A stretch of DNA of 64,000 nucleotides from Conchocele bisecta (taxonomy: Eukaryota > Mollusca > Bivalvia > Lucinida > Thyasiridae): positions 69,926,828 to 69,990,827 of the forward strand of contig CM055274.1 in the NCBI GenBank assembly GCA_029237695.1, written 5' to 3'. The position numbers and the translations under genes are program-made. Shown piece by piece: positions 1 through 11,579 of the stretch. The notes below the pieces were generated by a model. That model was not told the DNA's origin. It searched no databases and saw only the letters and a list, made by a program, of their open reading frames with translations. The stretch's first letter is position 1. Each line of letters starts with the position of its first letter.

Positions 1-361
1 ACCATATTACCTCCCACCATAGCTACACGGACATATTGTCAGCCAGTGGCCATATTACCTCCCACCATGGCTACACGGACATATTGTCAGCTGGTGGCCA
101 TATTACCTCCCACCATGGCTACACGGACATATTGTCAGCTAGTGGCCATATTACCTCACACCATGGCTACACGGACATATTGTCAGCCAGTGGCCATATT
201 ACCTTCCACCATGGCTACACGGACATATTGTCAGCTAGTGTCTATATTACCTCACACCATGGCTACACGGACATATTGTCAGCCAGTGGCCATATTACCT
301 CCCACCATGGCTACACGGACATATTGTCAGCTAGTGGCCATATTACCTCGCACCATATCTA
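1..361. repeat. 48-bp minisatellite array, about 7.4 copies, open at the left edge
   Basis: Seven full units start at 3, 51, 99, 147, 195, 243 and 291, and a partial unit follows at 339. Each contains CCACCATGGCTACACGGACA. Copies differ mainly at three or four sites (for example CTCCCACC, CTCACACC and CTTCCACC). The unit is 48 bp, a multiple of three, so two forward frames stay open through the array, but the frames end directly outside it and no splice signal or domain supports a protein. The array probably continues left of the window. Confidence 0.95.
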
Positions 362-881
362 CATTTTAGCCATATAAAAGTGGGTCATATATAATGCTGA
401 AACTTCATGTCATTTTGAAATACACGTTGTTTGCATTTGAGACAGTTTCTTTTTTTCAAGTAATTGAATAAATCTCCCAGTACATTTTACAACAGTGGGA
501 TTCAACTCGAAGAAGATTTGATTAGCTTTAATCTGTGTACAATTAAATAATTCTTGCAAATTAACATTGCTAACAGCACAATGCTTAATTCAATAACTTC
601 AACTGAAGTGTAGCTATGTATAATTCAGCAACCTAAATTGCACGTGGGCATTGTAATTACCTTCATTCGGAACATTGCATCAATTGCCGAATTGGACGTA
701 TTTACTATTAGCATTCGCCTTACTCGAGGTTCCATTTGACTCGGCAGTGATATACAATATATTATATATATACACACACACATATATCCACTCACAGTAT
801 ATAATCACAAAACCGCAAACCACTACGTCACTTTGCTAGATAGAAGCATTGCGGGAAAATCATTGACTGTGTAATCTTTGG
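362..881. other. AT-rich spacer, no gene seen
   Basis: No coding signal is seen. It holds a short TA/CA dinucleotide run at about 755-785 and ends at the TTAA of the next MITE. Confidence 0.6.
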
Positions 882-1346
882 TTAAAGGTATATGCCCACT
901 CAGTTGGCACAACATGTTCTTTATAGGAATTACATAAGTGTATAATTGTGTCACTATTCCACCAGTTCTAAAGATTACGAGTCGCCGCTATACAGGTACA
1001 ATCATTTAGTAATATTTATTTTATTGATAGTGACGTGCGTTGGTATCAGGCTATTTTCATATGCAAATGACTACTATTTAAATTCGTCACCTGAACAAAT
1101 TACATTTTCGTTGCACATACAAAATAAATACAGAGAATAAATAGTAATGTCCGTTAACATTTTACGGAAACACGATTATCGCCCCTGACATCAGTGTTGA
1201 AATTTACGTCTGATATAAAATGTATAATAATGTCAATCAATACGTGGGTAATGTTGAATGAATGTTTATTTTCACAGAAAATGTATCAGATGATGTCTCT
1301 GATATACAGAACAGTTTGTGCCTACTGAGTGGGCATGTACCTTTAA
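882..1346. mobile_element. MITE family A, copy 1 (TTAA-flanked, about 30-bp TIRs)
   Basis: The left end TTAAAGGTATATGCCCACTC is inverted at the right end (GAGTGGGCATGTACCTTTAA). Both ends carry TTAA, compatible with a TTAA-targeting (piggyBac/Kolobok-type) element. The same family is seen at 15189-15768, 20595-21048, 49409-49990 and, split, at 51557-56258. The short open frames inside are repeat sequence, not genes. Confidence 0.85.
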
Positions 1347-1518
1347 ATCAAGGAACTAACAGACCGTGCATACCCGACAAAACAGATACACCGGCGGACA
1401 CATCTATTTGCCCGTATATGGCTTTGTATACATTGTACATTGTACACTAATTGTATAATATAAAAATGGAGACATTTTACGTCAAAATCGAACATCTTTC
1501 ACACTGGATTACACATAT

Positions 1519-1690
1519 GAAGAGTGGGTGGCAGGTGGGAGCATGCGATGGGTAATTTAACGATCAGGATTCGTCCTTACCGGAATCCCGACTGGAGACC
1601 TGGTTTGGCTCTCAGGTACGTGTTTGGCATCTTATATGTGAGAGTTGAAGCTGGTTATACCCATTATATGCTTAATTATACCCCCGGCAT
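1519..1690 (+). repeat. Dispersed repeat C, copy 1
   Basis: This is roughly 85-90% identical by eye to the reverse complement of 16372-16526. Both copies keep one open frame in register, with shared peptide blocks MGGRWE, AMGNLTI, DWRPGLA and YVFGILYV. This could be a fragment of a transposon protein or chance. No known domain is recognised. Confidence 0.6.
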
Positions 1691-1691
1691 A

Positions 1692-1862
1692 TATAGTTTT
1701 CGTAATTCCGTCCGTGTGTCCGTCCGTCCACGTTAAATGTTTTGGGTACCCATTATCTCTGTAATGGTAAGTCGGATTGACTTCAATGTACTTCCTTATC
1801 ATCATGCATATTTTCATTCCATACTACATCCATGCGGCCTTCATGTCCAAGGTCAATGTCAA
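1692..1862 (-). repeat. Dispersed repeat D, copy 1
   Basis: The reverse complement matches the tandem pair at 59585-59935. Shared blocks include GACCTTGGACATGAAGG, GATGATAAGGAAGTA and AGATAATGGGTACCCAAA, with GTCCGTCC-rich ends. No coding function is seen. Confidence 0.7.
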
Positions 1863-2702
1863 ATTTATTTAAAGTTATTTTTTTTTTTTTTTTAAATATT
1901 TGCGTTAAAGTTTTTATTTGTCGATCCAGACGGCGGCCGGGGGTATACGTGAGTCCCTGCTCACTTTCTCTTATTGACCACAACTGTTGATAGGCCGTTA
2001 AACACCAATAAACAAACACACAAATATGAAGAGAAAGTAGACACCGGTTTGAACATGAGCCTCGTGTCGTTGGTATAGGGGTAAGCATATAAAGCCCAAC
2101 TGAATCAATAGTAAATGTGTAACGCCACTTGTCTTGCTCAAATACCACAAACAACACACACGCGTTTCCTTTTTGTCGGATATATATATGCTTTCCATTG
2201 ATTGGCATTGCATACTATATCTAAACGTATACCAAGACTCTTATTGAAGAGAATGTAACCGAACTCCACGCTCCTTATGTCTCCACACAACCTCACCTAT
2301 TGGGTGGTGTCATTGTTATTCGTTACAACATATGATATACTGCTATACAATTACGTTTGGCAAAGGTTGGACAAATAGCAAGGAACAAAATCCATCAGAC
2401 ACAACCACATGCGTTAATCTTGTCCAGATTATCAACGTTTCTGAAAATCTATTGGCAGTGCCAATTCGCAATCGGGCTGTAGCACAGATCAGGTTCAGCC
2501 AAACAAGCTGCTAGATTTCATAATATTCACGTATTTTGAAATAAAGAACTTGACAAATACTGGCAAGATTAGCGCAATGTTGTGTGAATAGATAATGTTA
2601 ACTAGGCGATACAGTACCATTTATGTAGATAACAGTAAATATCCCAAGTTCACATAATATCTGGCATACTATAAGACAACGTAGTCACTGGGCGCTCGAG
2701 AT
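1863..2702. other. Intergenic stretch downstream of the TRIM gene
   Basis: It contains a T-run at about 1877-1893. At about 1980-2025 there is an inverted copy of a short dispersed repeat, TTGGTGTTTAACGGCCTATC, also present at 16136-16185. No AATAAA was found on the minus strand just after the TRIM stop, so the gene's 3' end is not resolved. Confidence 0.5.
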
Positions 2703-4796
2703 CTAAACCAGTCGGTAGATTTGCACCTTGTTCTGACGAGTCGTGGATGTCTCCGTCACTATGAACCGTTCTCCAAATGGTTCGAAACACACCGCAAGTG
2801 GTTGGCATAGATTCTGAAGCACAATCTTCAGCAAAGAACCACCTTGGGAAATTTGGTGCATATTGGCTGAACGATACCCCGTGACGTAGATGTTACCTTG
2901 ATAATCCACCGCTACGCCTCCCGCTGACTTCAGGATTTCATTGGAGTACGAGTACATTACGTCATACTCCGATTTCTCGGTGTCTGATTGGCTTAGAGTT
3001 GACCCAGTTCCTTCCCGGTCAAACGTAGGCTTCTTGTCCAGTTCTTCCATCTTCAGGACGAGATCTTCGATCGACGCGTTTTTCTCGTCTGTTTTCGGAT
3101 TTACAGACACATTACTTGAGCTGTACGATTCTTCTAACCGTTCATCGAAAGTAATATCCAGTTTGGCTGTTGTTTTTGTCATGTCCTTGGCAGTTCCAGG
3201 ATCGTCTGGTCGTGGACTTAATTTATTTCCCAGCCCCTGGCGTGGTGAAGCTTTGACACCTATTGGTCGTCTATCAGACAATGCGTTACTCGAACGCTGC
3301 TTTGGTTTCCTTGGAGACGATTGTGGCGTTTGTTCATCACTTGGTTTCAAGCCTGGTCCTTTCTTCAATGTCAACGCTACCAACGTATCTTTCGTGCGAT
3401 CGGTGACGTAAATTTCTCTCCCGTTGTCGTTGGTTATGACGTAATTTGTCTTGATAAAAAGCCGTCTGCCATTCGCGTCATCCTCGATATTGTCCACCTC
3501 GATGCCATCCAGCGACAGGAACTTCAGACAGCCTTTATCATGCTTAATGCAGGCGACAACGAGACGGCCATTGCTGTAGGAGATACCCCAACATTCGTCG
3601 AGAAGTCGTAGCGACTCCAGGTTCTTCAGCTTATCCCCGAGGTAAAATATCTCGAGTTTTCTTTCCTTAGGAAGCGTCACAGCGATCTTGTTGTTACCTA
3701 ATTCTGTGATATCGCGTGGCCACGTCGTGAAGGACTGTTCATATATAAACTTCCCTTCGTCTGTAAACAGCTTTATCTTCTGGTTGTTCTGGTCTGACAG
3801 CAAGATTCGTCTGTCGGACAGAAACAGTACCGACGAGAGGCAGCAGTTCCGGGTATCGCTGACTGTTTTCGCGTCGAATTGGATTACCTTTTCTGCAGTT
3901 CGGTCTCTGAGCAGCTTTAGCCCTGGCGGGGCTGGAACCAGGGCCTTCCGACGATGGGTGTGTACCTTTCCAATCGACTCTACTGAGATCAACGACTGAA
4001 GGAAGGCTTCGAAGGTTGGATCGATTTCAAAGCTATAATCCATGTCCTCAAAATGTTCCTTCTGCTCGTTTACCAGGCTTTCTTCGTATGTGATGGTCCT
4101 TTCAATGACCTGTTGTACTGTGATGAAGACCTGTGCGTTGGAGCAGTGTCTGTTGGCCACATTGAGAACCGTCCTTGCGTTATCGATAGCGCTCTGTGTG
4201 GCAGCGCACCACTCCATCTGCGACTTCAGTTGGCTCGTCTCTTTGTTGTGAACTGCTGTAAACTCGTCAGTCATCATGCTTTCAAGTTTCTCCAAAAGAA
4301 TGTTTATATTCTCCCTATAGTTTGCGACTTGATCAAGTATCTCTTTTTTCTTCTTCTGCAGTATGTCGAGTGTACTCTCCCTGTTATTCTTCATTACCTT
4401 TGCATGGTCTAGGTATGACTCCAGTTTGTCCACCAGGTCTTCATTCACAGCCCCTTCTTCCATCTGTTTCGCCAGTTTATCAATGGAGGCGACTTTCTCA
4501 CATCGGCGATGCTCAGTTGCCACACACATTACGCAGCACAGGGTGTTATGATCGGCGCAAAACAATTCTATATCCTTACCCACGTGGTCTGGGCATGGCT
4601 GCGGCACGGACAGAATTCGCTTCGGGTGTTTGCGTATGATATCCATCTCCTCAATCTTGTGTCGCCGGGAGATCTTCATGAGGCGGTGGTAGCGGAGACA
4701 GTTGTCACACAGGGGCTCCCCGCAGTCGCGGCACCAGTGGGACGCCACCGTCATCTCACCACCCTCCTCACACGATCCACACAGCTTGTCTTCAGC
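2703..4796 (-). CDS. TRIM gene exon 3 (B-boxes, coiled coil, NHL-like region)
   Basis: The acceptor reads TTTTAG|GCTGAAGAC, phase 0. The exon opens 14 codons before the first internal Met and supplies Cys137 and Cys140 of B-box 1, so starting translation at that Met would cut the zinc site. It ends in a TAG. Antisense open frames over this exon are shadows. Confidence 0.93.
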   Translation of the reverse strand, partial: AEDKLCGSCEEGGEMTVASHWCRDCGEPLCDNCLRYHRLMKISRRHKIEEMDIIRKHPKRILSVPQPCPDHVGKDIELFCADHNTLCCVMCVATEHRRCEKVASIDKLAKQMEEGAVNEDLVDKLESYLDHAKVMKNNRESTLDILQKKKKEILDQVANYRENINILLEKLESMMTDEFTAVHNKETSQLKSQMEWCAATQSAIDNARTVLNVANRHCSNAQVFITVQQVIERTITYEESLVNEQKEHFEDMDYSFEIDPTFEAFLQSLISVESIGKVHTHRRKALVPAPPGLKLLRDRTAEKVIQFDAKTVSDTRNCCLSSVLFLSDRRILLSDQNNQKIKLFTDEGKFIYEQSFTTWPRDITELGNNKIAVTLPKERKLEIFYLGDKLKNLESLRLLDECWGISYSNGRLVVACIKHDKGCLKFLSLDGIEVDNIEDDANGRRLFIKTNYVITNDNGREIYVTDRTKDTLVALTLKKGPGLKPSDEQTPQSSPRKPKQRSSNALSDRRPIGVKASPRQGLGNKLSPRPDDPGTAKDMTKTTAKLDITFDERLEESYSSSNVSVNPKTDEKNASIEDLVLKMEELDKKPTFDREGTGSTLSQSDTEKSEYDVMYSYSNEILKSAGGVAVDYQGNIYVTGYRSANMHQISQGGSLLKIVLQNLCQPLAVCFEPFGERFIVTETSTTRQNKVQIYRLV

Positions 4797-6926
4797 CTAA
4801 AAGTATATCAGTTTCACAAATATATTTCAATTAGGGTGGAATATGATCTTTTTTAAAGGCGTATTTTATTGAGAAATGTATGACCCGCAATATATTTAAA
4901 TCTGCATTTATTTTTACTCGTAGGAAAATATAGGTAATAAAATTGCTTCTTTGTTTCATAACTATATGAATTTTGCTTTATATATTAATTTAAAATCATA
5001 TGCACAGTATGCGGTTAATTATAGCTTCACAGTGGTGTATCATGTGATCTAATTACACGACGTATACTATAATTACAGCAGAAATAAGTGATATTATGCG
5101 AGTTCAAAAGGACGCGGAAATGACAACACAATCACAAACTTTTGCGGATTTTTTTCATGTCGTACATGTAGCTTTGGCACGGGTCAACTCAATCATAAAC
5201 AAACATCACAGTCGTATCTAGAATACATGTGAAACTTTAAAATGGTATATTTTTTATATTTGTTTGCTAACATATGTTATAGTCCTATTCCGCCTTAAAT
5301 GGTCCACACATGAGTGTCTGTCAATAAGTTGTGCATTTTGTATTTGTGAATCTTCACCGAAGTCCTAATAAATCTCAGAGCTCCAGATAAGAAATTAGTA
5401 ATTGAGTATTGTCACTCCATCATTTCTGAAGCAATTGGGTAATTCCTTGGCATTTCCTTGGCATTTCATTAGAATTGTAATACCAAGATGTTTTTTCATG
5501 GAAAATAAGAAAAATATGCTATATTTGTGATCTGTTTATTGTTTTCTACAGCATGGTAAAGGTAACACAACATTTTTTATTGCTTTTTGATTTCAATTGG
5601 GTTTTTGGCAATTTTAATTGGGTATTTAAGCAAATACGCAGATCGTTTCAAATGTACCGTTTTCATTTAGTACCACGACTGTCGATTTAGAGCGTATTTG
5701 GTGTCAACGCGTATTCATTGAAATTATGTAATATTGCGTACTGACGTGAGATTGGTCGTCCGTCATCTTATGTGTCCATCGCCAAGCCTAATGTTATAAC
5801 ATTCTACCGATAGTGCCCCCATCGTGCTGTGAAAAATATACGATTCCTACTTTTGCCTATATCAAGATCATGGCGTCAGAAAATCGACCCTCCGAATATC
5901 GTACCTGCAATGACGCGGACTCCAGGAGAGCAGCCAGCATGGTATTGGTGGGCAGAGTCTCCGCCCATTTGTCTAGTGGAAGTTCTGGTTTGATGACACT
6001 CATGAAGGCGTGACATTTTGGACATGGGAACTCCTTCAGCTTCACTTCTTTCTTCCTGGTTGGTGGAAAACAATGGCATCATAACTACTGTGACAGCATT
6101 GCTCTCACTTCACTGAACATACAGTGTCATTATATAAAACAAAATCATTTCCACATTCCCAGACTTAAAGAATGACTGTAACGGGATTGATATTTATTTG
6201 AAACATCACACACATATTTATCATCAACCCTATTGTCAGATGTTGACGACACTGTCCAGATCCAATGTCGACTTAATTACTGTGCTTTTTATTTTGTGTT
6301 ATACCAATATTAATTTTACTGAAATTTCTATTTCAATTTTATTACACTCGTTACCAATTGCGCGAACCGGACAACCTGATAAACCAGATATTAAAGACAC
6401 TGACATGTGGTTTTCTATTTATCAGGTAACGTTATAAGCTACAGAATAACACATGTATACGGGCATTTCTTGAACAAAACGTGGGCATGTTTACATTTGG
6501 CTGATACACTGTGACAGTCGTTATTTGGTATCGTTATGCGACGTCGTTTGACCAATGAAATGTCGGCTTTGAATTCGTTGTAACTCGGATAAGCGTATCA
6601 AGTCAAAGCAAGATACGGCAATTTGTTATCAGTCAGCGTGTATTAGGTCAATGCAAAGCGAGTTGCCTGATAAACATGCCTTACCTCGCAGCCTGTGTAA
6701 TATGCACAGTCAGACAGTGTTCACAGAACGTGTGCAGGCACGTAAGCAGCTTGGGACGAGCGTATCTATCCTTGCACAGCGGGCATTTCACGAAATATTC
6801 ATCCACAAAGGGTGGGATCGTCCCCTGCTCTGTCGGCGACTTCAGGTCCAGCGGAGTTCGCCCCCTTTCGGGTGTCCGAGACTTTTCTGGAGTCTTCGTT
6901 TTATCTGGAGTCTTGGATTTTTCCAT
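2703..6926 (-). CDS. TRIM-like RING/B-box/coiled-coil/NHL-type protein (whole gene, three exons)
   Basis: The coding sequence joins 6926-6685, 6055-5905 and 4796-2703, giving 828 residues. It is probably a cytoplasmic E3 ubiquitin ligase of the TRIM class. Order of parts: a lysine/Thr-Pro-rich N-terminus (1-33); a C3HC4 RING with Cys48, Cys51, Cys63, His65, Cys68, Cys71, Cys92 and Cys95; B-box 1 (Cys137, Cys140, Cys153, Cys156, Cys161, Cys164, His168, His177); B-box 2 (about 197-232, starting Cys199/His202); a coiled coil (about 236-380); and blades of an NHL-like propeller at about 449-610 and 751-828. The blades are separated by a Ser/Pro/Lys-rich, probably disordered insert of about 135 residues. 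The ATG at 6926 is preceded in frame by a TGA, so it is the first possible start. RING plus B-box order supports TRIM ligase function. The substrate is unknown. Bivalves carry many such genes, so no orthologue is named. Confidence 0.9.
4797..5904 (-). other. TRIM gene intron 2
   Basis: This 1.1 kb AT-rich intron (donor CAG|GTACGA, acceptor TTTTAG) holds no exon. A dispersed repeat starting near 5377 (GAGCTCCAGATAAG) recurs at the very end of the window, about 63979-64000. Confidence 0.75.
5905..6055 (-). CDS. TRIM gene exon 2 (second half of RING)
   Basis: The 151-bp exon has acceptor AACCAG|GAAGAA and donor TTGCAG|GTACGA. It joins the split codon AG|G of exon 1 and ends on a codon boundary. 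It encodes residues 82-131, including the last RING cysteine pair CPKC (92-95) and the helix LESASLQ. Confidence 0.92.
6056..6684 (-). other. TRIM gene intron 1
   Basis: It is 629 bp long with donor GCGAG|GTAAGG and acceptor CCAACCAG. No other feature is seen in it. Confidence 0.8.
6685..6926 (-). CDS. TRIM gene exon 1 (Thr-Pro repeats and first half of RING)
   Basis: It encodes residues 1-81. The first 31 residues hold six spaced Thr/Ser-Pro dipeptides in a Lys/Arg-rich setting (KTPDK, KTPEK, RTPER, RTPLD, KSP), which looks like a phosphorylatable tail. [16 protein letters not shown] and the split Arg codon follow. A TGA lies in frame upstream. Confidence 0.92.
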
Positions 6927-7442
6927 GTTGACCTTGCGTGAGCTAGAGCACTTAAATATGGTTCAAGCGTGTAAGATATTCCAAATTTTCCGATCGTACT
7001 GTCAGTTTAATGTAAGCAGCAAGTGTCTTTATGTTAAATGTGTCCAGAGATTATACAGTTGTGTTATTCATTATGCACATCTACAGTTTGTTAACATGCA
7101 TGTCTAACCGTATACACATCAGCTCTGCTAGTGTTGAACATTTCATGTCACGAATGTTATTCCACTTATCCGCTGTCGTTGCAATTTTTCTGACAAACAA
7201 TTAAATCGACCCACGGTCTAGTTATCGATATTACGTTTTAATTGTTATGATTCGCTTCTTGGGTTTCAAAACCATTTACTTTTATTCAAACGTAGCATTG
7301 TTAACAATGGTTAAAACAAAGAAAGTTTAACAGTTGGTGTAATCACATGAAACGTGATACGAAGACTTACATGTAATATTGTCACTATCTTACAAACTCA
7401 GTTTATTTCGTTGCAAAGGGTGTTGACCCAGGCCAACATATA
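6927..7442. other. Region upstream of the TRIM gene
   Basis: This is the expected promoter and 5'UTR region. A weak TATA-like string (minus strand CCATATTTAAG, about 6953-6963) sits only about 30 bp before the ATG, too close to be convincing. No other gene is seen. Confidence 0.4.
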
Positions 7443-7873
7443 CAAGGTGCATGATCACGTGGTTATAACAACAACAACAACAACAACAACGGATGAAAGT
7501 GTTGAAAGCTCGTCCACTCCAAAGTAAGTATTATTTGATATTTTCCTTAATATGCAACGGATTTTGATGAAATATGGCGCAGCAAACGCGTCTTCATGAG
7601 CTGCATTTGGTGGTCACGGGAGTTCGGCACATACTTATGTCGTTTTTGCGAAGAATCGAGACACGGAAATCGATTATTCGCGAAAACTACACAAGTTTGG
7701 CCCAAAGTACAGAGACCACCAAATGCAGCTTAACAAGACGCGTTTGCTGCGCCATATTTCATCAAAATCCGTTAAGTAATAAGGACAATATAACAGAATA
7801 CGTAATTTGAATCAGATGGATTCTGGAAGTTTCTGTACTTGTTGTTGTTAGTACCACGTGATCATACACCTTG
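7443..7873. mobile_element. MITE family G, copy 1
   Basis: The left end CAAGGTGCATGATCACGTGG is inverted at the right end (CCACGTGATCATACACCTTG), with ATA on both flanks. An AAC triplet run follows the left TIR and a TTG run precedes the right one. Inside is an inverted pair around GATGAAATATGGCGCAGCAA. A second copy is at 50998-51305. Confidence 0.88.
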
Positions 7874-7974
7874 ATACACAATGCCAGTCGGTCAGGGAAC
7901 CATTGATTAAACATTGATTGATCCAGCTGTTAACAATGTGGAGAATTTATTACCGTCTGGTCCACCTGAAATCC

Positions 7975-8165
7975 GCCGGTAGGCCCGATGTTGCTAGGGG
8001 TTCCGGGGGCATGCCCCCCCCCCCCCTTAATTTTTTTTTAAATCTAAGTGGGATGAGAATATGTGCTTTGTAGTATAAATTACAGAATTATTGAGGGGGC
8101 CAGGCCTCCATAACAAAATTATTGGGGGGGGGGGGGGCGACCCCCACTTCCGCTGCCCCTGCTCT
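7975..8165. mobile_element. Poly-C/poly-G-cored element
   Basis: A C-run near 8013-8027 and a G-run near 8125-8138 are arranged with GGGGCATGCCCCCC, resembling the poly-G elements at 34082-34320 and 58737-58872. Ends are not resolved. Confidence 0.5.
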
Positions 8166-8494
8166 TCAATTGTATTTATTCGATGAGTTTCAGTCACATA
8201 TTGATTGTATAGCAAAAATACCACTGTTTTGTGAAGAATTTTAAAATTAATTTCAGTATTGACCAAGGTTTTAAGGAAAATATTTATTTATATTATATTT
8301 CCGAGCTATCCATCCAAGTATCAGTGTCGCCTTTTCAAATGTTTTCGTTTGTTCACACCTGGTAGTCACTATTTCTGTCCATTTTAAAATCCCGTACGAA
8401 AAACATTTTGTTTAAGAATAAATTTCGCCATAAACATTTTATTATTTGGAGAAATTAATTGCAGTTGCACATTCTTTCAGATTTAGTTTTATGT

Positions 8495-8741
8495 TTAACC
8501 CTTTCAACACCACTAGCCTGTATAGTGGTATTGGCAAATAATGTAGATCCAGGTGAGCCGGCTCGTGACGAGCCGTGTCATCAGGATCTGCACTTTTTGC
8601 AAATCATTTTCATATTTTTGAGAACAAAAACACCCCCTTTTCATAAATGGACTAGTCTGAAAATGATTTTGCGACGATTGGATTGTACGGAAAATTTATA
8701 TATCAATGTCAATTCCAGTTACTTGGGGGTGAAAGGGTTAA
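8495..8741. mobile_element. piggyBac-like MITE family B, copy 1
   Basis: It starts TTAACCCTTTCAACACC and ends GGGGTGAAAGGGTTAA. TTAA targets with TIRs starting CCC fit the piggyBac type. The core is a palindrome (GAGCCGGCTCGTGACGAGCC) flanked by GTAGATCCAG and ATCAGGATCTGCAC. Other copies are at 31827-32074, 34410-34656 and 58356-58617. Confidence 0.85.
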
Positions 8742-9745
8742 TGGAGAAAAACACTATCGGCGGATTTTACACGTACATGTAGATATTAGTTATTGAAAAA
8801 AAAAATTGTTTACCAAAATCTACCTTGAGGAAATACCAGAAACTAGCTCAAATCCAAGATGGCCGCCATTGAAATTAAGCAAAAACTAAACGTCATAAAA
8901 TCGGAACTAATCACGAAATCAGATGTAGTAAATGTATAATTATACGTGGATGAATAACATACACCCAGCCAATACAGACTAATATTTTTCGACGTTCTAG
9001 GCAACCCAGAATCCAAAATGGCCGCCAAGATATATGTAAAAAACACGTTTTTGACAATTGATGAAAACATAAATAATAATTTTTGTAAAATTAAAAATAA
9101 ATGCCACTAATAGTTTCTCAAATGAATTCAGTTCAATGTTGTATTTACATTTCAGGAAAAATATTTCTGCCAAAATATAAATTGGGGAAACTCCTTAAAT
9201 TAAGCTAAATCCAAGATGGCCGACAATGCAATAAAAACAATCTCTATGTAAAAGACAGGTAACTCTAATCTATAACATAGACACATGCCACATTTATTTG
9301 GCTGTTAATGCTTAAAGTAAATGCAAATTTGTTTTTAGTTAGATTTTTGAAAGTTATTATCTATCAAAATCCAAGATGGCCGCCAAACTGTAGAAAACAA
9401 TATCAATCTTGTAGTAAGGCCAAAAGAAATTGATTAAACCTGTTGGACAAATTTCCTTCAAGCAATTCCATATCAATGATATGTCTGCATCGTAAATAAA
9501 ATAAACATATCACAATATACCACAAAACGCATGATAGCTCTCAATCAAGATGGCTGTCATTGAAACAAGTATAAATGACAGACGATAATAAGTTGCTGGA
9601 GGTCAATCGAAGAGTCCAAAAATAGGTAAACCAGGTGTATTATCATATCATAGCCTCGTTTTCGTGTGTAATAAATACACAATGGAGTGCACGTGCACGA
9701 ATGTCAGTATAATAGTGTATCTTGGTGCTCAAAAATAGACATGCC

Positions 9746-9850
9746 ATGTGTGGCTCAGCGGTATCGAAGTCGGTGAATATCCACAATTTTGCAGAACTTG
9801 TGTTCACTCTATCTAGTCGAACGTTCGAACCTCAGAAAACACATTACTTT
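9746..9850 (+). repeat. tRNA-like (SINE-type) promoter fragment
   Basis: An A-box-like TGTGGCTCAGCGGTATCG and a B-box-like CGTTCGAACCTC lie about 70 bp apart, as in tRNA-derived SINE heads. It does not fold as a standard tRNA. Confidence 0.45.
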
Positions 9851-10177
9851 TGTTGATAGTATTGTGTTCTTTTTATGACTGGTTGTTGGAGAGGGAAATA
9901 TGTGAAACGGCGAGGGTTATCACTATTGTTGTATGACCTCAATACGACATGATCGCCGAGAACATACCACCAGATTCTTCATGTACTGTAGGCATCTCAA
10001 ATGATGGACACATGCCATGGGTATTTAGTTAGTAGTTTTCTTCAAAGTGAGACTAACTCTCTACATGTAAACTATTGCATGCAGATGTTAATGTAATTTG
10101 TAAGAGCAACACATATAAAATGAAATATATAGTAAAATATAAACATATACAAATATATATACATGTACATGTATACG

Positions 10178-10262
10178 TATGAACAATTAAGATTCAAACT
10201 CACTACCGACATCGTTGCTCTAACCCCTGGACTACATACGACTTGGTGGCAAATCTCAAAAT
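10178..10262 (-). repeat. tRNA-like (SINE-type) promoter fragment
   Basis: On the minus strand, GTAGTCCAGGGGTTAGAGC is A-box-like and GAGTTTGAATCTT is B-box-like, with about 15 bases between them. It is probably a SINE relic inside FB1. Confidence 0.4.
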
Positions 10263-11548
10263 CACTATTGAAAAGGAATGCAGACACGGATATATTCACC
10301 TGTCTCACCTATTGTTTGTTTTCTTTATGACCGGTTTGTTTGTAAACAAGTAGCAAGTTATCGTCTGCGGACTATAGTTAAACCATGATGAACGATGTCA
10401 GCTGTGTTTATCCAATTTAATTCATTGAATGTTGGCGAAATTTTCATCATGATATATAAATAATAAATGCATGTTCAATTTAATGTGTTTGAAATTTTTA
10501 AATGATGTCCTAAATAATTCAAGATGGCCACCAAAATTGCTAAAAAGACGAACTTAGCGTATGTAGTATGTCAAATTATTAATTTGAATAAAGCGGTGAA
10601 ATTATATGCATTAGGTTATCACAGTGACAATGTTCGATACTAACTAGAGTAGCACTAATCAGTTTGGCTATTCGGTCTCCTAATGGGTATACCGTTTTGT
10701 ATTTGTCATCAATGGGAGATGCAAATAGCAAACGAAGCTTGTGGCTATAATATAATGGAAATGGATGAATACAGTTTCAATAGTCTCACATATAACAGGT
10801 AAGTGTCTGCTACTACAGGTAGCCGGAACGACGTCGACATTGGGGTGGTGGAAAATCAATATTGATGGCCAAAATAATGTGGTAATATGGCAGTGGTGTT
10901 ATGAACATGCTTGATATTCAGGCCATCTAAAAGAATACTTCTATCAGTTATGGGTATTGTGCTATATTTAATTCACACAAGCTGGGACCATTTGCCTCAT
11001 AGAAAGTTCCATGTTTTACTTTTTACGTTTTCACCACCTGTCTTTTTCTATTATCTTCTACATTGTATACATCTAGTATGTAATAAATGTATACTATGCC
11101 TATTTTATATTGGTGGTACAATAGTGCCTTAATTAAAAAAAGAAGGTTCCACAGTACTATAAGTTAAGAAAGTTAATTTAAAAGTTCTGATTTATTTATG
11201 TTTATCCCCTTGCCGATACGCAGAAGGGGATTACAGCGATAGCCCATGTACATACATGCATGTGCTATTAACTCATTTCATTCCTTTTGACTTATGAACC
11301 ACTTCAATGAGTTTAATACTGTATGTTAATATTAGTATTAACAGGCCTTCATATAATGTCGTATCTACGATCTTAGAGACAACTTCGTCTCATGGGGCAT
11401 CCGTTCGTGGTATTTATATTGTGCATGCAACTTTAATATCATGTATGCATGTGTATCGCCGTTTGATGTTCGTATGTGTGTGCGTGTGAACTAGTTGCTT
11501 GAGTATGGATCGTATGGGTGTGCTATTGTATTTTCTGTGTTTAATGTG

Positions 11549-11579
<31 letters not shown>

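Noticed and set aside
2941..3999. Long forward-strand frames opposite the TRIM exon
   Set aside because: They are antisense shadows of a GC-richer coding exon. The minus strand has RING and B-box motifs and matching splice sites.
5813..6013. 66-codon forward frame over TRIM exon 2
   Set aside because: Antisense to exon 2, which has correct splice sites and completes the RING.
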